Origin: Candidatus Kaiserbacteria bacterium RIFCSPLOWO2_01_FULL_50_24
Lineage (GTDB): Bacteria; Patescibacteriota; Minisyncoccia; Phycocordibacterales; UBA2100
Direction: 5' to 3'
Assembly (NCBI GenBank): GCA_001783335.1
Contig: MFLU01000007.1
Location: 1-49,101 of the forward strand
DNA: 49,101 nt
Shown here: positions 15,328 through 23,819 of the stretch, piece after piece
How positions within the stretch are numbered: position 1 is the first letter of the stretch
Layout of the letters: each line of letters starts with the position of its first letter
Notes under the pieces: generated by a model
What the model was told of the DNA's origin: nothing
Seen by the model: only the letters and a program-made list of their open reading frames with translations
Databases searched by the model: none
Program-made: the position numbers and the translations under genes

Positions 15328-16107
15328 TTAGGCACCTGCCCCAAGAATACGCTCTGCAAGTTCCCGATTTTGCGTGTCCACCGTCTTCTCGGATGGGTCT
15401 AGTTCATACGGCTCGCCGAAAGAAATGCTCATCACATTTCCCCTAAGCAGTAACCATAGATACCCAAGAGGTCTTAGTTTTTTCTCCGAGCCGAGAAAGC
15501 TGACGTATGCAGGCAATATGCGTGCGTGCGCTAACCGAACCAAGCGCAAGAGTTCTGCATTCTCGAACTCTGCGATTCGCCGCTCACCCCTCACTGCGAA
15601 AGACGCGCCGCATACCGTTAAGTCACCTTCCGGGTAGCAGACGACCACGCCGTATCCTTTCAGTATGGCGAGCGCCCGCTTTACGCTGTCGGCCGTAAGA
15701 GCTTTCTTGCGCGCTGACTCACGGACGCCATCATTCAAGAGTTTCCTACAGACAGGCAGGCAGTACAGCAGGTGGAACATAAACCGCAGTCCGCGCGGGA
15801 GAATGTCCTCACGCGCAATGCTCCATGGCATCGCGCGCTCTTCCCATAGACATTGTGGCCAAGATACCGCAACCGGAAGCCACAGCGTTTCGAGCCATGA
15901 CGGGTGGTTTGCCGCAATGAGAAACCTCCCTTCCGCGACCGCGCGCTCTAGTCGCTCACGCCCCTCAATACGGACATAGCCGAGCCGCACGAGCAAACGG
16001 AATACGAGCGCTATGAATGTCACAATCGTCCAGCGCCCGAGGACGTTTAACGTTCTATTTCGCCGCCAGACAGGAGTCCGGCGGCCACGCATACTCTGTG
16101 TGGTCAT
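15328..16107 (-). CDS. PlsC-like 1-acylglycerol-3-phosphate acyltransferase
   Basis: 259 residues of the lysophosphatidate acyltransferase fold, which transfers an acyl chain to the 2-position of lysophosphatidic acid at the membrane. Block I is NHPSWLET (His68), block III CYPEGDLT (159-164). The usual H-x4-D is H-x4-E here (Glu73), a conservative but uncommon change. A hydrophobic stretch at about 24-45 anchors it. Strong site AAAGGAGG six bases before the ATG. Confidence 0.85.
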   Translation of the reverse strand: MTTQSMRGRRTPVWRRNRTLNVLGRWTIVTFIALVFRLLVRLGYVRIEGRERLERAVAEGRFLIAANHPSWLETLWLPVAVSWPQCLWEERAMPWSIAREDILPRGLRFMFHLLYCLPVCRKLLNDGVRESARKKALTADSVKRALAILKGYGVVVCYPEGDLTVCGASFAVRGERRIAEFENAELLRLVRLAHARILPAYVSFLGSEKKLRPLGYLWLLLRGNVMSISFGEPYELDPSEKTVDTQNRELAERILGAGA

Positions 16108-16258
16108 GTGGTCCTCCTTTTCTGGTCCAACGCAATCCTACTATACGAAACGCTTCTGCTCAATAAAACGGATCATACGCAAAAGTGGTAGTGTAGTAGT
16201 TCGTCATCGAGCGCAGCGAAGCAATTCGGAATAGTGTCGTACTAACTTAGAACCTCAC

Positions 16259-16432
16259 TAGTATGTTTGAAAGCCTTCGCTCGCTGCATAGTGCTCGCAC
16301 CGAACAGGACGCAAGAAACAAAGGATTCTGTACGGCTACTGCGAGGTGCCACAATAACTTGAGAGTTTCCTGCGCGATGTTCTCTCGGGCACTATGTGCG
16401 CTCGCTCTCGGTAAACAGTTTCAAACATACTC
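16259..16432. repeat. degenerate inverted-repeat element
   Basis: AGTATGTTTGAAA (16259-16271) and its exact inverse (16420-16432) bound a 174-bp segment. Further inside, CATAGTGC and GCACTATG also face each other, as do GCTCGC/GCGAGC blocks. No gene lies within. It fills most of the gap between the PlsC-like gene and lnt. Confidence 0.5.
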
Positions 16433-16443
16433 TCTGCCGGACT

Positions 16444-18066
16444 TTACCACCACTTTTTCGTATGATCAACAAAACGCCGTGCCGTTAATGCGCCGACAAT
16501 AAGGAGCGGCACCAAAAGCACTCCTTCGCCGAACCTCACAAAGGGCGTCACATCATTGCGAGGGTTTACCTCAACATACAGCACGCCATCTTCCCCTTTT
16601 TCTGTTGTCGCAACCTGTCGGCCGTAGGGGTCTATGGCAAACGATGACACGACATTGCCGGAGAGCACAAACCAGCGTCGACTTTCAACCGCGCGCGCGG
16701 ACGCAATACGTGCCGTGAGTTCATCCATGAGGTATGAACCCTCGTACACCGCCTGCGAGGAAAGGTTGAAAAATACTTGCGCGCCCTTTGCCGCTTGATT
16801 TCTGTATAACAAAGGACTGACGCCGTCTGAACATAAGAGAGCAGATGCGCGTATTGATGATTTCACGGGCACCGGCTCTTGGGGTTCTCCTGACTGAAGT
16901 CGTGCTTCTTCAAAGGCCTCCGCAAATAGTTCTCGCAAACCCAGCGCGTCGGCGATGCGGATGTATACGCCTGGTACTGTCTCCGCGTATGGAAACAACT
17001 GTTGTTTATACGCGAACGACGATCGCCGGGTTCCCACATTCCGATATTCAATGCGTGAGCGGCGAGTGCCATCAAACTCGTCCACGTGAACAGAGTCTAT
17101 AACGACGGGACCATCCGCGCGTTCTGCAAAAGAGGCGTCAAGAAATCCGGAGAGAAGCCCGTGTTCTCTCCGGATTTGCTCAAGCACTCCCCTCCCTTCT
17201 GGAATAAGAATTACATCCGCATCGCGCACGGACTGCAGTAGTTCAAATACCCGGGCTACGCGCGCATCAAATTCTTTTTCGCTGAGCACGGAGCGAATCG
17301 TTTCCTGCGTGTTGATAGCGGCTATCGTCAAGGCCTCCGGCGAGCGTGCGCCGACCTCCATGCGCGACAGAGTGGCGTGGCCGCCGACCCATAGAATGAG
17401 CATAAGCGCGGCAAGAATGCTCAATGCGAGCCTCTCGTGAAAACTCTGCGTCGCCCACAGGTGGAATAAAATCGCTCCGCATAGCGCGATGAACGCATTG
17501 AGCGCGAACAATCCTCCAAGCCACGACACCTGCACCAACGCGGTGTCTGCGGCCAGCAGATATCCGAATGAGCCGAGAGTGAAATGCGGGCCGTACAGAA
17601 CTCCCTCATTCGCGTTGGCGAGACTGAAAATCCACGCTCCGAGCCAGTCGGCAAGCGGCCACGCTGACGCGACGAGCGGCACGTCGAGCCACGAGCTGGA
17701 GTGTAGCGCGCGGACGATGAGCGCGAACAGGCCTGTTGAAAGCGCGAACGCCAGCACTGTTGAACTCCACAGAAAGACGCCAATGAGAATGTACTGCCAG
17801 GGCTCTACCACATGCGCTAGAGAAATGGAGCGCGCGGTCAAAAACGACGGATAAAACGAAAGGCCGTAGGCGACATATCCAAATGCGAAACCAAGGAAAA
17901 ACACTCGTCTGAAAAGCGCGACGGGGCTTGATAGTATCGCGTGGAGAAAGGGGGCAAACGCAAAAAGAGAAATCCACCACAGTGTGGGCGCGACGAATCC
18001 GATACCAAGCAGTATTCCGCCTACACAAGCCCAGAGAAAATCGCGATACTGCATGACGATAAGCAT
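16444..18066 (-). CDS. lnt: apolipoprotein N-acyltransferase
   Basis: 540 residues from the ATG at 18066. The N-terminal half has about six membrane segments, the C-terminal half is a nitrilase domain. The catalytic triad is visible: Glu290 (ILIPEGRG), Lys354 (FAYKQQLFPYAE) and Cys412 (LLCSDGVS). It adds the third acyl chain to the N-terminal Cys of lipoproteins. The open frame extends upstream, but that part is a shifted duplicate of the gene start plus a palindrome, so the shorter form is preferred. No clear Shine-Dalgarno site; the ATG at 18054 is an alternative. Confidence 0.85.
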   Translation of the reverse strand: MLIVMQYRDFLWACVGGILLGIGFVAPTLWWISLFAFAPFLHAILSSPVALFRRVFFLGFAFGYVAYGLSFYPSFLTARSISLAHVVEPWQYILIGVFLWSSTVLAFALSTGLFALIVRALHSSSWLDVPLVASAWPLADWLGAWIFSLANANEGVLYGPHFTLGSFGYLLAADTALVQVSWLGGLFALNAFIALCGAILFHLWATQSFHERLALSILAALMLILWVGGHATLSRMEVGARSPEALTIAAINTQETIRSVLSEKEFDARVARVFELLQSVRDADVILIPEGRGVLEQIRREHGLLSGFLDASFAERADGPVVIDSVHVDEFDGTRRSRIEYRNVGTRRSSFAYKQQLFPYAETVPGVYIRIADALGLRELFAEAFEEARLQSGEPQEPVPVKSSIRASALLCSDGVSPLLYRNQAAKGAQVFFNLSSQAVYEGSYLMDELTARIASARAVESRRWFVLSGNVVSSFAIDPYGRQVATTEKGEDGVLYVEVNPRNDVTPFVRFGEGVLLVPLLIVGALTARRFVDHTKKWW

Positions 18067-18152
18067 ATCACGCGTTTTTTGCCACCCTGCGGCAAGGCCG
18101 GGCCTTGCCGCAGTTGGAGTATTCCGCCTACACAAGCCCAGAGAAAATCGCG
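18011..18152. repeat. 35-bp direct repeat flanking a palindrome at the lnt start
   Basis: 35 identical bases at 18011-18045 (inside lnt codons 8-19) recur at 18118-18152. Between them lies the perfect 13-bp palindrome 18087-18113 with core CGGCAAGGCC. The second copy is out of frame relative to lnt. This is a local duplication of the gene start, 107 bp period. Confidence 0.8.
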
Positions 18153-18187
18153 GAGCCGTGCTGAATTCATGTGTCAGGAAAACCGCA

Positions 18188-18745
18188 TTAGAGTTCCTGC
18201 CATACGGGAGCGATGTTAACGACTGCCGTGTCGACGAATTGCCCGTTCGGACTGTCGCAGGTGATAGTGAAGGTACTGCGTTCCCTGATAAGTACCGTTT
18301 GGGTGCCGGAGAGTCCGACGGCAGAGAGCCCTGGACCAACGACGGCGCACGAATCGGCATCCCGCACACCCCAATAAACGGTCGTGTTGCCTCCGCTTGC
18401 CGACACAAGCGACGGCACGGCTCTGATGAGATGCCATGTGCCGCTTAATGTCGAGGATGGGTCGGGATATATGACCGCAACGAAAAACGTCGCGGAGGCG
18501 GAGAACGCGTCGTTCGAACATTCAAGCTTGTATATGCTCGAATTGATGATGTTTGACGCGACGGTGGAGCCGGATGTGCCGCTTGCTGAAACGCCGGGGC
18601 CCGTCAAACTGCACGCTTTCGCGCCACTTGAAGACCACGTGAACGTTACCGAGCCGCCCGGGAGTATCGTCTGCGCGGAGCCGTCGAGGTTAAGGGCTAT
18701 GGAATCGCCGACCGGAAGCACTATTGTTGAAACGAACCGGAGCAA
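18188..18745 (-). pseudogene. fragment of a surface protein with two Ig-like modules
   Basis: 185 codons open from a TTG. Two similar modules: GGSVTFTWSSSGAKACSLTG...YKLECSNDAFSA and GGNTTVYWGVRDADSCAVVGPG...FTITCDSPNGQFV, ending VVNIAPVWQEL like the protein at 12294. There is no signal peptide, and an in-frame stop lies shortly upstream, so it is probably the surviving 3' part of a larger secreted protein. A short functional protein cannot be excluded. Confidence 0.55.
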
Positions 18746-18798
18746 GAATATCCTACATCAACGAGCAACGCTCCCATTTAGAGCTATCCCATCATAAA

Positions 18799-18842
18799 GA
18801 AAAAGCCCCCAATGGAGACAGAACTCCACAAGGGTCTTTTTC
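18799..18842. terminator. bidirectional terminator-like hairpin, copy 1
   Basis: AAAAAGCCCCC and AGGGTCTTTTT flank an inner TGGAG/CTCCA stem. A similar hairpin stands at 19222-19262 before the second copy of the following promoter and signal-peptide sequence. Confidence 0.6.
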
Positions 18843-18878
18843 GTAGGAATCAATTGTATAATAGCAAACCCTTATTCT

Positions 18879-19037
18879 ATGTCAAGTATCTGGCTGTGGA
18901 AAACTAAATTACCTAAAATAGCGCGATTCTTGCTGATTTTTGTTTTGGCGGCGAGCTGGCTATTTAGTGGATTTCCTTCGATTTGGCAGAATCCGCGAAT
19001 TCCGCCGAAAATTCGGGAAGCGCGGGCGGCGGATTGA
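18879..19037 (+). pseudogene. truncated duplicate of a surface-protein N-terminus
   Basis: 52 codons: a signal-peptide/membrane region whose layout (short basic start, hydrophobic core, W-(L/I)-FSGFP, then a Pro-rich stretch and EARA) parallels the start of the protein at 19302. The upstream sequence is also shared (TATAATAGCAAACC against TATAGCAAACC, then TTATTnTATGTCAA). The frame stops directly after the signal region, so this is a truncated paralogue. Confidence 0.65.
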
Positions 19038-19273
19038 TGGTAAAATTAGCAAATATGATTTTAAAAGAAAACAATTACGCCTTCATAGACAGTCAAAATT
19101 TAAATCTTGGCGTTCGCGCGCAGCGATGGGAGCTTGATTTTGCGCGTTTTCGCGTATATCGAGCTGATTTCTTGCCATACACCAGATTTGTCGCCGATAT
19201 TAGAAACAAGGTCCAAAAAAAGAAAGACCCCGATGAGGACAAAACCTCATCAGGGCACCCTTTCCGTTCGTGA
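19037..19273 (+). pseudogene. remnant of a NYN/PIN-like nuclease gene
   Basis: The ATG overlaps the preceding stop (TGATG). Residues 7-34 (MILKENNYAFIDSQNLNLGV, then RAQRWELDFARFRVY) match the beginning of NYN-domain proteins common in this group. After FRVY the similarity is lost and the frame runs into a hairpin. Only the first strand and helix of the domain are left, so it is not functional. Confidence 0.5.
19222..19262 (-). terminator. terminator-like hairpin, copy 2
   Basis: GATGAGG and CCTCATC with flanking CCC/GGG; on the minus strand followed by TCTTTCTTTTTTT. Related in sequence layout to 18799-18842. Confidence 0.6.
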
Positions 19274-19301
19274 TAATTCAAGTATAGCAAACCATTATTT
19301 T

Positions 19302-21659
19302 ATGTCAATGCCCAAACTGTGGATAAAATTTTTTAGAACTTTTGTTATTTTTTTGGTAATTTTTAGCTGGATTTTTTCGGGGTTTCCGCAGATTTTCAAT
19401 TTCCCGCCGGAGGTCGAGGAGGCGCGGGCGCAGACCGCCGACATCAATGTTCAGCGCGGCACCGCGGACATCGGCGTTGCTGGTGGCACGGCCGCACCCG
19501 GAACGCCGTTTGGGTCGCTTTCCTCGGCTTTTGTCAAGCTCCAAAACAACCGAACGAATAACGCCGGGCCATCGACGGTGGACGCCGTAACGTACCACGC
19601 CGACGATCTGTCAGGCACGGTTGAGCTCACGGGCACCAACCAGCTCACCTTCACGCGGCAATCGGCATCGACGAACGCTAATTTTAAGTTCGCCTGGGAA
19701 TCGTGGGAGTACGTCGGCGCGTCCGGTGGAGCCAACGAGTTTATCGTTCGCTCGCGGAACACGGTGACGCTGGCGAGCGTCGAATCCGCCACCGAAGCGC
19801 TCGACACTACTCCGACGAGCATCAATAAAACCATTCCGTTCATCACGGGAATAAAATCCGGCCAGACGTCGGCCGACGCCAACGCCATCACGGCTATCGC
19901 CTGGCTCACGGGCACCAACACGCTCAACGTGAAGCGCGGCGGGGGCTCAACCGGCACTACGGTCGTTCAGGTCGTGACAGTTGAATTCACCGGTTCCAAC
20001 TGGCAAGTGGCGCACGGCCGCGTTACCGGCAACACCGGGGACACCGGCACGATCACGCTCGTGGACGCGGCGGACGGCACGACCACGGGCGGGGGCGACA
20101 TCGTCAATTGGGCTACTGCCGTTATTTTCCATCAACTCAAGGCCGATTCCGACTTGGCTAATGACGCACTTGCCGACACCTCGTCTGCCTACCGGCCCGG
20201 GGCCAACACCACGACGGTAGCTTGGGCGTTTCATACGGACCATGCGGTAGGTACTGCCGCCGATGACCACTTCGTGCACGTTCTGCGGCACCCCGACCTG
20301 GCCCTCACACGCTTTACAAGTACCGGCTCGCTTCAGGGCGCGAACAATGTTGATGTTACTTCAGCCGGCCTCACCAACCTTGCGCAATCTGCTTCCGAGC
20401 TCTCGTGCACTTCATCGGGAACCGGCGCCGCCTATGCCCGCGGTTGGAAGAACGGACGGCTCACGTCGCTCACGAACTTTGAACACCGGGTGCACCGTTC
20501 TGGGAACACCATTGACTGCGCGATTCAGATCATTAATCTTTCCGGAATACTGGGGATAAGTTTTAATCAATCCGCCTATCGCCTGTTTAACAATGCAGAC
20601 TCAACTGACGTGGGCACGGCTTTGGCGGCGCAGGATACGGCCGCGACGCTTGGTTCAGCCGGCGCCGCGTTTCGTTTGAGAACGCTTTTGCATATTACCG
20701 GCACCGGCGGCCTATCAGCTAGCGGTCAAAATTTTAAACTCCAGTTTGCCCAGCAGTCAGGCACCTGCGATACGGCTTTTTCCGGCGAGACCTATGCCGA
20801 TGTTACCGCGGCAACGGTGATTGCTTACAACAACAACGCCACGCCGGCTGACGGCGCGGATTTAACCGATAACGCCAACGACCCGGAGCACAACTGTCCT
20901 TCCTGTCACACCAATGTCAATCAAGACTATGAAGAGTTGAATAACTTTACCAATTCGGTTGCGGCAATTCCCGCGGGACAGGACGGCAAATGGGATTTTT
21001 CTTTGAAAGACAATGGCGCGACCGCGAGCACCGCCTATTGCTTTCGCGCCGTCAAATCCGACGGCTCGCAACTTGATACCTACTCTGTGGTCCCTCAAAT
21101 TACAACCGCCGCGGCGGCCTCACTCACTTTTACCGTCAGTACAAATAATTTTCCTACCATCACACCCAACTCTCCTGTCTTTGCGACAACTACTTTAAGC
21201 ATTGACTCGTCAGGCGGATGGAATATTACACTTTCGGGCGATGACCAAAGTCCAACTAATACCGCGTGCGACCTTGATACCGATGCCTCGATTGGACTTA
21301 CCGACCAACTTGAATGGATTCCCGGAGCGGCGACTACCACCGCCGGAAACTCTGTGCGAATATCCTCACTTGATAACTCCGCCGATGCGCTTGCTTTTAG
21401 GGTTATGACCGCAAGCGGCACTGTCCCTTTTAGATCAACCGCGTGGTGGGGGACAACCGACAGCTACATTGACAGCGCGACCACCCTTTGGGCGGGCATT
21501 GCAAGTTCTACGGCGTCCAATAAAAAAATAGGCGAATCAAGCGTGAGTTCTGGCGGGGGAGCCGTTTTGAGCACCGTTCTCTATTATCTTGATGTGCCTA
21601 CTACCCAGCGAACAGGCGCCTACAGTTGTCCTTTGACCTATACGGCTGTCGCGCTTTAA
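19302..21659 (+). CDS. large secreted beta-rich surface protein
   Basis: 785 residues from the ATG at 19302; a longer upstream frame lies in the hairpin. Signal/membrane segment at about 10-30, then a Thr/Ser/Ala-rich beta protein with few Lys. The last 180 residues (from TFTVSTNNFPTITPNSP; shared block FRSTAWWGTTDS; ending TGAYSCPLTYTAVAL) form a module paralogous to nearly the whole mature part of the protein at 22196. A Cys pair in EHNCPSCHTN at about 590-600 could bind metal. Function unknown; probably a surface-layer or adhesion component. Confidence 0.8.
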   Translation: MSMPKLWIKFFRTFVIFLVIFSWIFSGFPQIFNFPPEVEEARAQTADINVQRGTADIGVAGGTAAPGTPFGSLSSAFVKLQNNRTNNAGPSTVDAVTYHADDLSGTVELTGTNQLTFTRQSASTNANFKFAWESWEYVGASGGANEFIVRSRNTVTLASVESATEALDTTPTSINKTIPFITGIKSGQTSADANAITAIAWLTGTNTLNVKRGGGSTGTTVVQVVTVEFTGSNWQVAHGRVTGNTGDTGTITLVDAADGTTTGGGDIVNWATAVIFHQLKADSDLANDALADTSSAYRPGANTTTVAWAFHTDHAVGTAADDHFVHVLRHPDLALTRFTSTGSLQGANNVDVTSAGLTNLAQSASELSCTSSGTGAAYARGWKNGRLTSLTNFEHRVHRSGNTIDCAIQIINLSGILGISFNQSAYRLFNNADSTDVGTALAAQDTAATLGSAGAAFRLRTLLHITGTGGLSASGQNFKLQFAQQSGTCDTAFSGETYADVTAATVIAYNNNATPADGADLTDNANDPEHNCPSCHTNVNQDYEELNNFTNSVAAIPAGQDGKWDFSLKDNGATASTAYCFRAVKSDGSQLDTYSVVPQITTAAAASLTFTVSTNNFPTITPNSPVFATTTLSIDSSGGWNITLSGDDQSPTNTACDLDTDASIGLTDQLEWIPGAATTTAGNSVRISSLDNSADALAFRVMTASGTVPFRSTAWWGTTDSYIDSATTLWAGIASSTASNKKIGESSVSSGGGAVLSTVLYYLDVPTTQRTGAYSCPLTYTAVAL

Positions 21660-21677
21660 GACGGCAGACAGCAGGGG

Positions 21678-21976
21678 TGTGCCCCCACACTAATTAAGAC
21701 TTTTGAATTATGTTCTATGTTTATATTCTAAAAAGCAAAAAAGATACTAACCTCTATATAGGTTATACAAATAATCTTAAACGGAGGATGGAAGAACATA
21801 ATTCAGGTGAGAATAAATCAACGAAGTTTCGAAGGCCGTTTGAGTTGATTTATTACGAAGCATACAAATCAGAAGATGATGCCAAACATAGAGAAGATAT
21901 GCTGAAGCTTTTTGGACGCGCTTTAGGAGGTTTAAAACGCAGGATTAAATTAAGTCTTAATTAGTGTGGGGGTGTG
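21678..21976. mobile_element. GIY-YIG cassette in 21-bp perfect inverted repeats
   Basis: The 21 bases at 21682-21702 (beginning CCCCCACACTAATTAAG) are repeated exactly in inverse at 21952-21972. The only gene inside is the GIY-YIG ORF. TGTG at 21678-21681 and at 21973-21976 directly abuts both ends and looks like a 4-bp target duplication. The unit is 291 bp. Confidence 0.75.
21710..21964 (+). CDS. single-domain GIY-YIG nuclease-like protein
   Basis: 84 residues: MFYVYILKS...LYIGYTNNLKRRMEEHN gives the V-Y-I/Y-I-G pair and the catalytic Arg region of the GIY-YIG fold, followed by FELIYYEAY with a conserved Glu region. No DNA-binding domain is attached. The stop codon lies in the right inverted repeat. 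Family members cut DNA; here it may act on the element that carries it (inference). Confidence 0.85.
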   Translation: MFYVYILKSKKDTNLYIGYTNNLKRRMEEHNSGENKSTKFRRPFELIYYEAYKSEDDAKHREDMLKLFGRALGGLKRRIKLSLN

Positions 21977-22195
21977 GATAAGTTATTTGATGTCAGTATA
22001 CATAATGATACAGTAGAGTCATGAGTGCTGTGTATAAAAAACATCAAAACTTAGTGCGGATTCCGTCTCTCTCTCTCTACTCGTAGGGGTTTTATCAATA
22101 AACCAAAGTGTTGCTAAGCGCCCATATTTGGGTGCCTTTTTATTTTGTAAGTAAAGGTCGGAAGAAAATTAAAAATATTAAAAATATTAAAATAT

Positions 22196-22879
22196 ATGTT
22201 TAAACACATCGGCACATCAATAAAAGAAGATATTCATTTGCTTGGCGCGGCGTTGTTTGTCACGTTGTTGGTATTTTCCGGCCTTTATGCTACCTATGCC
22301 TACGGAGAAGCAGTAAACTTGACGGTAACGGTGAGCTCAACATTAAGCTTTACGACGAGCACTAATCAGTTTGCCGCTTTAACGCCAGGAACGCCGAGAC
22401 AGGCAACCACAACACTCTCCGTAACGACCAATAATGCTAACGGCTGGAATGTCACACTTTCCTGTGATGACAGAACGCTTACGGTAGCGTGTGGAAGCAT
22501 CGGTGGCCTTAATGTTACAGAACTTCCGGATGCCACCGGATGGATTGTTGCTGCTGCCACCGCGACAACGAGCGCGGGAAATGCCGTCGCCATTACTTCG
22601 GGAAATGATTTTCTATATTTCCGAATGATGAGTGCCTCCGGTTCTGTGCCGTTTCGTTCGACGGCATGGTGGGGCACGAGCGACGCGATGTTTAACGGGA
22701 GCCAGTTATGGGCTGGAATCGCCAGCTCAACGAATGCTTCCAGAATCGGAAACGCGGGAGCCGGTTCCTATAGCGTAAGCGCGCACCTAAACACCGTACA
22801 GTACTACCTTGATGTTTCGTCAGGCCAGCAAACTGGCGATTACGAAGCCCCCTTGACATATACGGCAACGGCAAACTAG
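22196..22879 (+). CDS. secreted protein, paralogue of the 19302 C-terminal module
   Basis: 227 residues. Signal/membrane segment at about 14-37, followed by one beta module (TLSFTTSTNQFAALTPG; SVPFRSTAWWGTSDA; VQYYLDVSSGQQTGDYEAP). It matches the end of the protein at 19302 over its entire length. It lies 12 bases before the DUF916-like gene. This pairing of a WxL-like small secreted protein with a DUF916 protein resembles the surface clusters of Gram-positive bacteria, although a WxL motif as such is not seen. Confidence 0.75.
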   Translation: MFKHIGTSIKEDIHLLGAALFVTLLVFSGLYATYAYGEAVNLTVTVSSTLSFTTSTNQFAALTPGTPRQATTTLSVTTNNANGWNVTLSCDDRTLTVACGSIGGLNVTELPDATGWIVAAATATTSAGNAVAITSGNDFLYFRMMSASGSVPFRSTAWWGTSDAMFNGSQLWAGIASSTNASRIGNAGAGSYSVSAHLNTVQYYLDVSSGQQTGDYEAPLTYTATAN

Positions 22880-22891
22880 AATTTGATTTCC

Positions 22892-23815
22892 ATGAAAGAT
22901 TCGTTAATAACCATAAGAGTGGTAATACTTTTCACTGTTTTGTTCAGCGTGGCTTTGGTGGGGGTTGACGCAGTTTATGCCGATAGTACGGGTTTAACTA
23001 TACAGCCCGTCAAAATCTCTAAAACGATAGGACCCGGCGAATCCATATCTGGTGAAATTATTCTAAAAAACGAAAGTGAGGGCGCGGCGAGTGTTGAAGT
23101 TACTGTTGAGGATTTTGTCCCTGCCGCCGGAAGCACCAATATCCAGTTTGTCGGCAGGGCGGAAGGAGTAACGACGGTCCGGGATTGGATAACGCTTGAC
23201 GCGCCCGATTCGTTTGTCTTTGGAAAAGGTCAGTCAAGAAACATTACCTATACTATACGAGCGCCTTCGCACGCCGAACCCGGCGGGCACTTTGGCGTTG
23301 TCTTTTTTAAGGCAAGTGATGCCAACGAGCAAGGTCAGCTTAAGGTTGGCACAAGAGTCGGCGTGCTCGTTTTTATAACGGTTCCCGGAAACCAACTGCA
23401 AAGTGGCAATGTTTTGGATTTTTCCGGGCCGTTTTTTGTGCAGAAAGGTCCGGTCGAATTTACCATCAAATTTGAAAATACCGGCACGGTTCATTTTGAG
23501 CCGAAAGGAACCATAACCATAACCAATATATTCGGGAAAGAGGTTGGTGTGGTTGAAGTGGCGGGACAGGCGGTATTGCCAACAGGGGTTCGTGATCTTG
23601 CCGCGGCGTGGAATGCAGAAGGATTATTAATCGGTCGCTACGTCGCAGAGATAAACATTGTTGATGGGGAAGGGCGGGAGCTTACCGCCAATCGCATCGC
23701 GTTTTACGCGTTTCCAATATTGTATGTGATTGCTTTTCTCATAACCATTATTGTGCTCTTTTTCGGTATCAAGTTTATTAGGAAAAATATCAAGATTTCA
23801 ATCTGGAGAAAATAG
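22892..23815 (+). CDS. DUF916-like membrane-anchored surface protein
   Basis: 307 residues from the ATG at 22892. Signal peptide (about 1-28), an Ig-like domain with SKTIGPGESISGEIILKNES, a region (HAEPGGHFGVVFFKA) typical of DUF916/WxL-binding proteins, a second Ig-like domain (KFENTGTVHFEPKGTITI), then a C-terminal membrane helix (about 275-297) and a basic tail. In Gram-positive bacteria such proteins bind peptidoglycan or partner surface proteins. Located between two secreted proteins and just before the dockerin protein. Confidence 0.75.
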   Translation: MKDSLITIRVVILFTVLFSVALVGVDAVYADSTGLTIQPVKISKTIGPGESISGEIILKNESEGAASVEVTVEDFVPAAGSTNIQFVGRAEGVTTVRDWITLDAPDSFVFGKGQSRNITYTIRAPSHAEPGGHFGVVFFKASDANEQGQLKVGTRVGVLVFITVPGNQLQSGNVLDFSGPFFVQKGPVEFTIKFENTGTVHFEPKGTITITNIFGKEVGVVEVAGQAVLPTGVRDLAAAWNAEGLLIGRYVAEINIVDGEGRELTANRIAFYAFPILYVIAFLITIIVLFFGIKFIRKNIKISIWRK

Positions 23816-23819
23816 ATGA

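Noticed and set aside
16263-16502. 79-codon plus-strand frame in the repeat upstream of lnt
   Set aside because: It lies within an inverted-repeat element and overlaps the lnt 3' end; composition is not protein-like.
18066-18408. 114-codon N-terminal extension of lnt
   Set aside because: It is made of a shifted copy of the gene start, a palindrome and sequence antisense-free of any signal; Lnt homologues begin near the ATG at 18066.
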